This document shows, piece after piece, positions 8,601-15,185 of a stretch of 51,990 bases of DNA (the first letter of the stretch is position 1; every line of letters starts with the position of its first letter). Source of the stretch: an uncultured Coriobacteriaceae bacterium (GTDB lineage Bacteria; Actinomycetota; Coriobacteriia; Coriobacteriales; Eggerthellaceae). The translations under genes and the position numbers were made by a program. The notes beneath the pieces are model-generated. The model searched no databases, was not told the DNA's origin, and saw only the letters and a list, made by a program, of their open reading frames with translations. Where the stretch lies: contig URQU01000010.1 of NCBI GenBank assembly GCA_900550055.1, positions 1 to 51,990 on the forward strand, written 5' to 3'.

Positions 8601-8694
8601 GTGCGTGATCATGTCCAACGAGATTTGGCAGAACAACTGGAAGATGAGAGCGCTCATGTCTGCGATCGACGCGGCCCACGGTGAGCTTGTGTAG
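5671..8694 (+). CDS. Secreted RICIN-lectin protein with serine beta-lactamase-fold domain
   Basis: 1007 residues. A signal peptide (to about AWA-DD, residue 33) is followed by an Ala/Pro/Asp-rich linker with QPAAPAD repeats (about 34-165). Next come several RICIN-type beta-trefoil lectin modules (about 166-750, recurring DGxYxIxxxxSGxxLDVxxxSxxxGxxVQxY and xxQxWxI). The C-terminal domain carries the complete serine beta-lactamase/PBP triad: S830-x-x-K833 in SASTIKG, S862-S-N864 in NVSSNEAY, and K952-S-G in YAKSGW. The lectin part probably binds wall or mucus glycan. The catalytic part could be a DD-peptidase, an esterase or a beta-lactamase relative, and the sequence does not decide. No CWB2 or LPXTG anchor is seen, unlike its neighbours. 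ATG 5671 is preferred over 5632 because of GAGGAA eight bases upstream. Confidence 0.85.
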   Translation: MSHAVRIRCAGLGQACCAVALAAACAAFWAAPAWADDNQAGGALAAQPEQSEDVLAGASENASDVSAAVPSAGETTEVDASARDVATQPVASDVVQAGEGEGADGTGDTSATQPGEPAADQPAAPADGDEQGTAPTPANGDNQPAAPADPSQGAGEAGNAGNAVDPSQYERIEDGAYILGIGSDRVLDIAGGSMADKGNAQIYEDNESTSQRFRITNVGRDANHEWIYCITNIGSGRVLEAQGGKTSSGTNVSQYGFNGSEAQLWYIRQVEGEDGTIRYCFVNYKSGLLMTVDATDVSDAANVVLKKQRENALQQWVLNRCTASFEDGVYVIGMASGASAVLDVEAASTEDGAQIQIYEANNSVAQAYAVKYDEWSGYYYIVSYASGKALTVAGSDANGTPVQLYGFTGSSEQLWTIIKNGDGTFALKSAFGGRVLDVLAGSTANGTKVQIYEGNGTIAQAFRLIATTPVYNGGRFEIVNRGSDRIVLDVASGSRADGAQLQGYASNGSMAQKYMITDNGDGTYLIAAMVSGYYLGVSADGAVCQQDVSAANAMRWKMVPTNDGHFAIVSADGMYVLALRLASSDPSVRAYRSAGQLVGAGWTLRKTTLLNSGMYLITSFDDGDYALEMVGSSLSNKAYAEVWEQDGSYTQKWLVTSLGDDIYRITNVWSQRVLEVANSKADDGAIVWQNWWYGTDNQKWCAVWNGKGGIMFQTLLGNYALSTMGSYNASGIVLRKMNAASPFQGWNFVETSFGNTMSFSDRIKILDSLSGSGLNVYRSFDGVSSGTVDRIYKAIGNYENEGYSVGFVMIDLYSGASVSYGMDNYFYSASTIKGPYVMSLLKYKPWLLNSWGDALYNTINVSSNEAYAELRNNLGASTLDWFVDWTHAWGFDYSSHYVWYTPRQLCKLWVGMADYLMGNEQDAWWARDVYGNNIAIYSRQELAWKGVPIYAKSGWVNGSTNVHNEGYLVMDGDHPYVCVIMSNEIWQNNWKMRALMSAIDAAHGELV

Positions 8695-8725
8695 CGGCTG
8701 CTAAAGTGAAAACGTAGCAGGTCCG

Positions 8726-8760
8726 GAAGGCCGGCGGTTACCCCGCCGGCCTTCTTGTGC
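8726..8760 (+). terminator. Intrinsic terminator of the RICIN/beta-lactamase-fold gene
   Basis: An 11-bp stem AAGGCCGGCGG / CCGCCGGCCTT (8727-8737 with 8743-8753) has a short loop and is followed by CTTGTGCTT. Confidence 0.75.
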
Positions 8761-8796
8761 TTATCGAGTGGCCATTTTCCTCATGGTGCTTCTGGC

Positions 8797-8805
8797 TGAT
8801 ACAAT
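8797..8805 (+). promoter_or_regulatory. Extended -10 promoter of the YidC-TagF operon
   Basis: TGATACAAT is an extended -10 element (TG at 8797-8798, TACAAT at 8800-8805) without a strong -35. It would give a leader of about 85 nt that contains two small inverted repeats (CCAAG/CTTGG and TGCGGA/TCCGCA). Confidence 0.45.
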
Positions 8806-8898
8806 AATAGGTCGCTGTGCCAAGTGATGGGCTTGGTGCATAGGGAAGGACGCGTGCGGAAGGCTCGTGTCCGCAAGGATTAGGAATGCGAGTTTTTG

Positions 8899-10836
8899 AT
8901 GGATGCGATCTTTTCGGCTGTGGCCGATGTGCTGCAGCTTATCGTGCAGCCATGCTATGCCTTAACGGGCAACTGGTGGATTTCCATTTTGCTGTTCACC
9001 CTCATTACGAAGGTCGTTCTGCTGCCCATGTCGCTGTGGGTTCAAAAGAACTCGATCGTCATGGTGAACGTGATGCCTGAGATTAACCGCATCAAGGTGA
9101 AGTATTACGGTGACCGCGAGGCCATTGGTGAAAAGCAGCAGGCGGTGTTCAAGGAGAAGCACTATCATCCGCTGCTTTCCATGGTGCCGCTGTTGGTGCA
9201 GGTCATCATCCTGTTCGGTTTGGTCGACGTCATCCATTCCATCACCGATAACGGTGCTCCGGGCACGGAATTTTTGGGTATGGTGCCGGTTACCGATGGC
9301 GGGATGTCTTGGATTATGCCGCTGCTTGCTGGGCTTTCGGCTGTAGCGATGGGCTTTGCCCAGAACCGTATCAACCCGCTGCAGCGTGAGCAGTCCCGTG
9401 CCGAGAAAAACACTACCAATGGTTTGTCGATTGGCCTATCGTTGATTCTTGGCGTGTTCGTCTCCGCGGGCATGTGCTTCTATTGGATTTGCTCGAACCT
9501 GTCCTCCATTGCCATTCAGGCGCTTATGAACATCTGTATCGTGCCGGCGAAGCACATCGACTACGAGGACCTGGCCGCCAGTCGCACCGAAATCGAGGCG
9601 CTTGAGGCGCTTGAGGCCGAGCGCAAAACCCCGTGGTGGAAGCGCGATCCGCTCACCAAACGCGAGCGTGCGGATTACAAGCGATTCTTTAAGATTGCCG
9701 GAAAGCACATCGTGTTCTACTCTGAGGGATCGGGCTTTTACAAATACTTCAAGGGTGCTATCGATTATTTGCTGGCGAACTCCGACGTGAACATCCATTA
9801 CATCACAAACGACCCGAACGACCGCATCTTTGCGCTGGCCGGACAGCAGCCGCGCATCAAGCCGTATTACATCGGCCAGAAGCGCTCCATCACGCTCATG
9901 ATGAAGATGGACGCCGACGTGGTAGTGTCGACCTTGGAGGACTTGGACAACTACTACATCAAACGTTCGTATGTGCGCAAAGATACCGAATACGTGTTCA
10001 TGCCGCACCATATGACGTCTATGCACCTGACACCGTCCAAGCAGGCGTACGACCATTACGATACGGTGCTGTGCGTCGGCCCGCACCAGGTTGCCGAGCT
10101 GCGTCGCGAAGAACAGCTGTACCAGCTTCCGGCGAAGAACCTTGCGGAATGCGGCTATGACCTGCTGGATGATGATGTGGCCGCCATGGCCGCTCGTCGT
10201 GCGGCCGGCAAGATGACCAACGAGCGCCCGGTTGTCATCGTGGCGCCCTCGTGGCAGGAGGACAACCTGCTGGATTCCTGCGCCGATGCGTTGTTGTCGC
10301 AGCTACTGGGGCGTGGCTGGAAGGTTATCGTGCGCCCGCACCCTGAATACACGAAACGTTATCGTCCTCGTTGGATGGCATTGATCGAGCGTTATTCCCA
10401 TGTGCCTGAATCCGACTTGTACTTCGAACGCGATTTCTCTTCAAACGAGACGGTGTTCACGTCCGACGTGCTGATTACGGACTGGTCCAGCGTGTTCTGC
10501 GAGTTCTCGTTCTCCACGCTGCGCCCGAGCGTGTTCATCAACACGCCCATGAAGGTTGGCAACCCTGATTGGCACGACCTGGGCATCGAGCCCACGGACA
10601 TTTCGTTGCGCAACAAGGTGGGCCGCTCGTTCGATCCTGCGGATTTGTCGGGCTTGGGCGATGCGGTCGCCGAGATGATCGCGCATCCCAATGCTTGGTC
10701 GGAGAAGGTGTCGGCCGTGCGTGACGAGATGATTTTCAATCTGGGCCATGCGGCCGAGGTTGCCGGTGAATATCTGCTTGAGCGCGTGCTTATCAAGCAG
10801 GACGAGGAAAACGAGGAAGGTGGTCGCGATGAATAA
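8899..10836 (+). CDS. YidC/Oxa1-type insertase fused to TagF-like phosphotransferase
   Basis: About 645 residues with two domains. Residues 1-230 form a YidC/Oxa1/Alb3-type core. They show a first membrane segment ending LFTLITKVVLLPMSLW, a charged cytosolic hairpin (PEINRIKVKYYGD), and later segments around PLLVQVIILFGLVD, MPLLAGLSAVAMG and LSLILGVFVSAGMCFYW. The groove arginine usual in YidC is a lysine here (about K38). Residues 260-640 resemble CDP-glycerol:poly(glycerophosphate) glycerophosphotransferases (TagF/TarL type), with APSWQEDNLL, VIVRPHPEY and LITDWSSVFCEFSF. The enzyme would sit at the inner face of the membrane and transfer polyol-phosphate units onto a wall polymer (inference). 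A TTG at 8896 is an alternative start. The 3' end overlaps the next gene by 8 bases. The YidC part may be only a membrane anchor, or it may insert the partner enzyme. Confidence 0.85.
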   Translation: MDAIFSAVADVLQLIVQPCYALTGNWWISILLFTLITKVVLLPMSLWVQKNSIVMVNVMPEINRIKVKYYGDREAIGEKQQAVFKEKHYHPLLSMVPLLVQVIILFGLVDVIHSITDNGAPGTEFLGMVPVTDGGMSWIMPLLAGLSAVAMGFAQNRINPLQREQSRAEKNTTNGLSIGLSLILGVFVSAGMCFYWICSNLSSIAIQALMNICIVPAKHIDYEDLAASRTEIEALEALEAERKTPWWKRDPLTKRERADYKRFFKIAGKHIVFYSEGSGFYKYFKGAIDYLLANSDVNIHYITNDPNDRIFALAGQQPRIKPYYIGQKRSITLMMKMDADVVVSTLEDLDNYYIKRSYVRKDTEYVFMPHHMTSMHLTPSKQAYDHYDTVLCVGPHQVAELRREEQLYQLPAKNLAECGYDLLDDDVAAMAARRAAGKMTNERPVVIVAPSWQEDNLLDSCADALLSQLLGRGWKVIVRPHPEYTKRYRPRWMALIERYSHVPESDLYFERDFSSNETVFTSDVLITDWSSVFCEFSFSTLRPSVFINTPMKVGNPDWHDLGIEPTDISLRNKVGRSFDPADLSGLGDAVAEMIAHPNAWSEKVSAVRDEMIFNLGHAAEVAGEYLLERVLIKQDEENEEGGRDE

Positions 10837-13066
10837 GGTGCTGCCTCGCGCTTGCGTGTACGCGTACGATGCGCTCGCCTTGTTTGCGGTTGCCGTGGTG
10901 TTGTCGTTCGCGTTCATCACCCCGGCATACGCCTATGTTGACCCGTCGGTCATGACGTACGCTATCCAGGCGGTGGCCGGCGTGGCCGTGGCACTGTCCA
11001 CGGTGCTCGGCGTGGCGTTTCGCCGCACGCGCAAGAAGCTGTTCAAGCTGCTGAAGATTGATGAGAATTCCAATAAGTGCGTCGACCCGCGGGTCTCTCG
11101 CATCAAGCCCGGCGACGCCGCTGCGCTCAAACGCGCCGAAGAGCGCTCGGTGATTTTTTCCAAGCAGGTGAAGCAGGGGCTACCTGCCCGAAAGCTCACC
11201 TTCTGCGGACGCCTTGTTCGCGCGCTGGTGGTGAGCGTCTTCGTGTCGTTCACGCTGTTGTTCGTCGCGCCGTTCGAGCTTGTTGCGGGCAATGGCTCTG
11301 ATTTGCTGTTCGGGCTAGATTCCGTTGCTCCTATCATGGCGGCTCTCTCCGCGATAGTGGCGCTGGTTTTGACGCTGGTGCTGACCTGCCTGAAGGGGAA
11401 GGCGTTCGACATCGTTCTTTCGGTGCTTGCGGCGTTGGGCCTGTGCTTCTGGCTAGAGGCCCTGTTCCTGAATACTGGTTTGCCGGGTGCAAACGGCTCG
11501 GTGGTCGATTGGGATGAGTATACCACCATCACGGCCATCAGCGCCGCTGTATGGGTTGTCGTCATTGCTGCGTTCGTTGTTCTGGCTGTCAAGAAACGGA
11601 AGATGTCCCGCATCGCTGCTGTGGTCGTGTCGGTTGCTCTGGTGTTTGTGCAGGGCGTCGGCCTTGTTGGCGCTGCCGCTCATGCAGGCAGCAGTTCGAG
11701 CGATGTGACGTATAAAGTTACGCAAAAGGGCTTGTATGACGTTTCTGGAAAGAAAAACGTTATCGTGTTTTGCCTTGATGCCATGGACACGGTGGAACTT
11801 GAGCAGATTCGAACCGAATACCCTGATCTTTGGGATGACTATACGGGCTTCACTTATTTTAATAACGTTGTGGGAAGCGGCATGCCCACGCACTACGGTG
11901 TTCCGTTCTTGCTGTCGGGCGAGTACCCGCAGTATGACGAATCGTGGACGACGTATAACCAGCAGCGCTGGAACCGCAGCACGCTGCTGAGCGATATCTC
12001 GGACGCAGGCTATTCTGTGGGCGTGTATTCCGATACGTTTGCGAATGGCTTGGAGCCGGTTTCGCACATCGCCATGAATGTGAACGCCGATGACGGGCAG
12101 GAGTCCGAAGCCCCTGATACGTTTGGCACGATTGCGGCCATGACGAAGGCATCCTTGTACCGCGACATGCCGTGGCTGTTCAAGGCGCCGTTCTGGTACT
12201 ACACCGATGAAATCAACGCATCAATGAAGGGCGAGTCCGGCCAAGCGGTGAATCGTGACAGCCTTGATGACGAGACGTACACGTTGAACGACCCGAAGTA
12301 CTATTCCACGCTTATTTCTTTAGGACTGAGCGCTGACGACGATAGTCAAACTGGTGCTTTCCGCTTCATCCACCTGTTCGGATCGCATGAGCCATTCAAC
12401 ATGGATGAGAACGCTCAGGACACGTCGGGCGGCCCTGTGACGCCGGGCACCGCCGACACCTCGACGTCGTTCCAGCAAACGCGCGGCGCGCTGCATATCG
12501 TTGCGGAATACATCAACCAGCTGAAAGAGCTTGGGGTGTACGACAATACGACCATCATCGTTACTTCCGACCATGGCCGTCATCACGTGCAGTACGATCC
12601 GCTGGACTACGCGATGTGCACGTCGCTGCTGATTAAGCCTGCGCAAAGCGCCGAGCTCGATGCTCGGCCGTATCAAATTTCCAGCGTTCCTACGGGCCAT
12701 ATGGACTATGCCGCAATGCTTGAGACGTCTATCGGCAACTACGATTCGAAATACGGCACGCAGACGCCCTTCGACGTGGCCGATTCTCCGCGCGATCGGT
12801 ATTTCTACATGACGGCTTGGAGCGCGGTTACCGACTGGGGCATTCGCGAGTACAAAATCAACGGGAACGCGCTCGATTTTGCCAATTGGTCGCTTACCGG
12901 CGTTTACTGGGATTGTGAGAACTACTGGCGCAGCAGCTCTGATATGGGCAAATCGTTATCCGATATCGACTTTTCCATGGACGGCGCTGTTGGCCCTGTT
13001 GTGCAAGCTGGTCCTGGCAGCAACATTACGACGGGCAATCCTGATTGCCTGCAAGATCGGCAATAA
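10829..13066 (+). CDS. LTA-synthase-like sulfatase-fold membrane phosphotransferase
   Basis: About 745 residues. Several hydrophobic segments in the first 290 residues precede an extracellular alkaline-phosphatase/sulfatase-superfamily domain. Metal and catalytic features are visible: D317 in VIVFCLDAMD, a likely threonine nucleophile T354 in GSGMPTHYGVPF, D581-H582 in IIVTSDHGRHH, and HLFGSHEPF. This layout matches lipoteichoic acid synthase and phosphoglycerol transferases, which move glycerophosphate from lipid donors outside the membrane. The start ATG overlaps the end of the YidC-TagF gene (ATGAATAA), so the two are translationally coupled and probably work on the same polymer from both sides of the membrane. 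The exact substituent (glycerophosphate, ethanolamine phosphate or other) is not readable. Confidence 0.85.
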   Translation: MNKVLPRACVYAYDALALFAVAVVLSFAFITPAYAYVDPSVMTYAIQAVAGVAVALSTVLGVAFRRTRKKLFKLLKIDENSNKCVDPRVSRIKPGDAAALKRAEERSVIFSKQVKQGLPARKLTFCGRLVRALVVSVFVSFTLLFVAPFELVAGNGSDLLFGLDSVAPIMAALSAIVALVLTLVLTCLKGKAFDIVLSVLAALGLCFWLEALFLNTGLPGANGSVVDWDEYTTITAISAAVWVVVIAAFVVLAVKKRKMSRIAAVVVSVALVFVQGVGLVGAAAHAGSSSSDVTYKVTQKGLYDVSGKKNVIVFCLDAMDTVELEQIRTEYPDLWDDYTGFTYFNNVVGSGMPTHYGVPFLLSGEYPQYDESWTTYNQQRWNRSTLLSDISDAGYSVGVYSDTFANGLEPVSHIAMNVNADDGQESEAPDTFGTIAAMTKASLYRDMPWLFKAPFWYYTDEINASMKGESGQAVNRDSLDDETYTLNDPKYYSTLISLGLSADDDSQTGAFRFIHLFGSHEPFNMDENAQDTSGGPVTPGTADTSTSFQQTRGALHIVAEYINQLKELGVYDNTTIIVTSDHGRHHVQYDPLDYAMCTSLLIKPAQSAELDARPYQISSVPTGHMDYAAMLETSIGNYDSKYGTQTPFDVADSPRDRYFYMTAWSAVTDWGIREYKINGNALDFANWSLTGVYWDCENYWRSSSDMGKSLSDIDFSMDGAVGPVVQAGPGSNITTGNPDCLQDRQ

Positions 13067-13083
13067 AGCGTTTGGATGCTTAA

Positions 13084-13121
13084 AATGGCCCCCGGCAAGC
13101 TTGGCTTGTCGGGGGCCATTT
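13084..13121 (+). terminator. Strong terminator after the polymer operon
   Basis: A 17-bp stem of about AATGGCCCCCGGCAAGC / GCTTGTCGGGGGCCATT (13084-13100 with 13104-13120) starts 18 bases after the stop. The minus strand also ends in TTTT, so it could work in both directions. Confidence 0.85.
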
Positions 13122-13206
13122 GCATGCGTGCGGGGGGGGTGATGCTGCGCATCGCGAATCCATCTCGCGCGTGAGGGTTGGCGTTTGCATACGACGGTTG
13201 GGGGGG

Positions 13207-13410
13207 ACGCGGACAATTCCTTGGACCGGCTATGCAGCCAGCCCTAGTCTTCTGCGGTACTGCATCGGGCTCAGCCTTCCCAGCTTCTCTTTCGGCCTCC
13301 GCTCATTGTAATACCTGAGATAGGCGTCGAGCATTCGACAGAACTCGGGTATCGTCACGCCCGACCAGTCCCGATGATGGAAGAATTCGAAGCTCCTATG
13401 TATGTCAACC
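13207..13410 (-). pseudogene. IS3-family transposase C-terminal relic and IS end
   Basis: The minus strand (stop complement 13230-13232) reads FEFFHHRDWSGVTIPEFCRM, then LDAYLRYYNERRPKEKLG, then RLSPMQYRRRLGLAA. This is the Y-N-x-R-R-x-x-x-x-L-G-x-L-S-P-x-x-Y-R terminus of an IS150-type OrfB. The upstream catalytic region is missing. A G-rich stretch and ACGCGGACAATTCCTTGG at about 13208-13225 probably mark the element end. This relic comes from a different IS than the one at 3.7 kb. Confidence 0.7.
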
Positions 13411-13422
13411 CTCTCTTTTCGC

Positions 13423-13576
13423 CTAAGATTTCAGCCAGGCATCGTATTCTTCCAGGAACCGAACGTTCATCAGACGGTCGGTCTCGGCGTAGCTTACCTT
13501 TTGGAATCCGACGTTGAGGGCCTTCCCCGCCTCTACCAGAGTAATGCCCAGAGCTTGTCTTGCGGGGCGCAGATCC
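13423..13576 (-). pseudogene. Truncated helix-turn-helix (XRE-like) fragment interrupted by the IS
   Basis: The minus-strand frame reads DLRPARQALGITLVEAGKAL, then NVGFQKVSYAETDRLMN, and ends VRFLEEYDAWLKS. The R-x-A-L-G-I-T-x-x-E-A-G-x-A-L-N-V pattern resembles the first helices of a Cro/C1-type HTH domain. The N-terminal side is cut by the IS at 13577. Beyond the IS (15049 onward) the same frame continues for about 20 codons without a clear start. Family assignment is tentative. Confidence 0.4.
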
Positions 13577-13668
13577 TTGAACTGCCTCCCATTTTGCAGT
13601 GAACCCCTATAGTTGGACAGGCAATGTTCTGCTTCTCCTATAGGGGTCTTCTGCGTTAGGGGGTTGAT

Positions 13669-14154
13669 TTGCTGAGCAAGGATTACTCCGCCGAGTTCAA
13701 ACAGCGCTTTGCGGACAGATACGCCGATGGCGCGACCATCACCATGCTGCAGCACGAGTTTGGCCTCACGAAGTCAACCGTGAAGCTTTGGAGGGAGAGG
13801 ATCGACCAAGGCGGCGTCGGGGCCATAGACAGGCCGAGGAAGAACAACCGCTATCCCCAGGAGTTCAAGCTTCGCGTCGTCGAAGCCTATCTCCGCGGCG
13901 AGGGAGACTACAAAGCCCTCGCTCTCGAGCATGGCGTGCGCAACAGCGCGCAGATACGAGACTGGGTGAAGCGGTACCGAGAGGGAGGCGACGACGCCCT
14001 CGCCGTCCACCCGTCGGGGCGAAGGAGGAAGGAGCCCGCGAGCGAGGAGACGCTCGAGCAGCGGTGCGCCCGCCTCGAGATGGAGGTGGAGATCTTAAAA
14101 CGAATGGCCGCCTCGGCGACGGCCCTCTCGGCAGCAGGCGGAAGCACGAGATAG
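13669..14154 (+). CDS. IS3-family OrfA (double HTH)
   Basis: 161 residues with two helix-turn-helix segments. The first is DYSAEFKQRFADRY with ITMLQHEFGLTKSTVKLW, and the second is NRYPQEFKLRVVEAYLRG with ALALEHGVRNSAQIRDW. A C-terminal leucine-zipper-like stretch follows (LEQRCARLEMEVEILKRM). This is the IS150 OrfA layout, which binds the element ends. Around codon 142 (14095-14101, TTAAAAC) the reading can slip -1 into orfB to make the OrfAB transposase. The frame continues 18 codons past that point. Confidence 0.88.
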   Translation: MLSKDYSAEFKQRFADRYADGATITMLQHEFGLTKSTVKLWRERIDQGGVGAIDRPRKNNRYPQEFKLRVVEAYLRGEGDYKALALEHGVRNSAQIRDWVKRYREGGDDALAVHPSGRRRKEPASEETLEQRCARLEMEVEILKRMAASATALSAAGGSTR

Positions 14155-14990
14155 TGAAGTCGCTGAGGCGGGAATATCCGCTCTTCACGCTCCTGGAGCT
14201 CATCGGGATGCCGCGTTCCACCTATTACTACCACGAGGCGAACCCTCCCTCAGACAGGCAGGCGGCCGAGCGGCCGGCCATAGTGGAGATATGCGAGAAA
14301 TCCCAGTTCAGATACGGATACCGACGCGTTGCCGACACGTTGCGCAAAGCGACCGGCGTTCGCATCGCCGACAAGACGGTGCTCAAGGTCATGCGCGAGG
14401 AGGGGGTGCTGTGCCGGACCCGCAGACGCAGGAAGTACCGCTCCTACATGGGCCAGGTCGGCAAGTCCTCCCCGAACCTGCTGGCCCGCGACTTCGAGGC
14501 GGAGGACCCGATGACCAAGCTGGTGACCGACGTCACCGAATTCAAGGTGGGCGGCACTAAGCTCTACCTTTCGCCCGTGGTTGACCTTTACAACGACGAG
14601 GTCGTCGCCTACTCGATATCCAGGTCCCCGAACATGAAGATGGTCCTCGAGATGCTGGCGGGCCTCGAGGGTAGGCTCGATGGCGAAGACGCCCCGTTGC
14701 TGCATTCGGACATGGGCTGGCAGTACCAGATGCCCGCCTACAGGCTCGCGCTCGAGCGGATGGGGATCGCCCAGTCCATGTCCCGCAAGGGAAACTGCCT
14801 CGACAACGCGAAGGCCGAGAACTTCTTCTCGATGGTCAAGACCGAGCTTTACTACGATTGGGAGGGAGACGACCCCGACATCTTCGAGAGGGATTTGGAG
14901 AAGTACATCGACTGGTACAACAACGTGCGCATCAAGAGACGCCTGGACGGAAGCAGCCCAGTCGAGTACAGGCTCAGCCGGGCCGCTTGA
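14091..14990 (+). CDS. IS3-family OrfB transposase (DDE), read by -1 frameshift
   Basis: About 299 residues in the -1 frame relative to orfA, best seen as the C-terminal part of an OrfAB fusion. The rve integrase core has the DDE triad: D in LVTDVTEFKVGG, D in LLHSDMGWQYQM, and E in DNAKAENFFSMVKTEL. It ends with the IS3 signature YIDWYNNVRIKRRLDGSSPVEYR. An N-terminal HTH_21-like region (REYPLFTLLELIGMPRSTYYYH, with SQFRYGYRRV) is typical. No good independent start codon or ribosome binding site is seen near the frame entry, which supports frameshifting. The slip site TTAAAAC is not the usual A6G or XXXYYYZ type. Confidence 0.88.
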   Translation, partial: DLKTNGRLGDGPLGSRRKHEIVKSLRREYPLFTLLELIGMPRSTYYYHEANPPSDRQAAERPAIVEICEKSQFRYGYRRVADTLRKATGVRIADKTVLKVMREEGVLCRTRRRRKYRSYMGQVGKSSPNLLARDFEAEDPMTKLVTDVTEFKVGGTKLYLSPVVDLYNDEVVAYSISRSPNMKMVLEMLAGLEGRLDGEDAPLLHSDMGWQYQMPAYRLALERMGIAQSMSRKGNCLDNAKAENFFSMVKTELYYDWEGDDPDIFERDLEKYIDWYNNVRIKRRLDGSSPVEYRLSRAA

Positions 14991-15048
14991 TTCACTTCTT
15001 TTGCCGTTCAGGAAACGGGGTCCTTTGCAGAAATGGGAGGCAGTTCAA

Positions 15049-15185
15049 TCCCCTGCGGCTTTTTTGCTGCGCGGCTCTTTCGTAGTTTGTCGACCGAACC
15101 GCCAGCTGCAGTTCCTCGTCAATTTGTTACACTTTCGTCATAATTTGCTCGTTGCGTTTGTAACACCTGAATTCGGAGGTGCAGC
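15049..15185 (+). promoter_or_regulatory. Promoter/leader of the RCC1-lipase gene
   Basis: 137 bases between the IS end and the start codon. The AT-rich stretch 15118-15160 includes CATAAT (15138-15143) as a possible -10, but no convincing -35 is spaced correctly. GGAGGTG (about 15175-15181) is a strong ribosome binding site for the ATG at 15186. Confidence 0.4.

Larger units (their letters stand above)
13577..15048 (+). mobile_element. Complete IS3-family (IS150-like) insertion sequence
   Basis: A 1472-bp element with near-perfect terminal inverted repeats, TTGAACTGCCTCCCATTT on the left and its reverse complement on the right (ending CAGTTCAA at 15048). It is flanked by a 3-bp target duplication TCC (13574-13576 and 15049-15051). 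It carries two overlapping frames, orfA and orfB, with all DDE residues present, so it looks intact and fairly recent. It is inserted in an HTH-like fragment, just upstream of the RCC1-lipase CWB2 gene. Confidence 0.9.

Noticed and set aside
13788..14090. Upstream part of the orfB-phase frame in the IS
   Set aside because: It overlaps orfA and is extremely Arg-rich. The transposase similarity begins only after the likely frameshift point near 14091.
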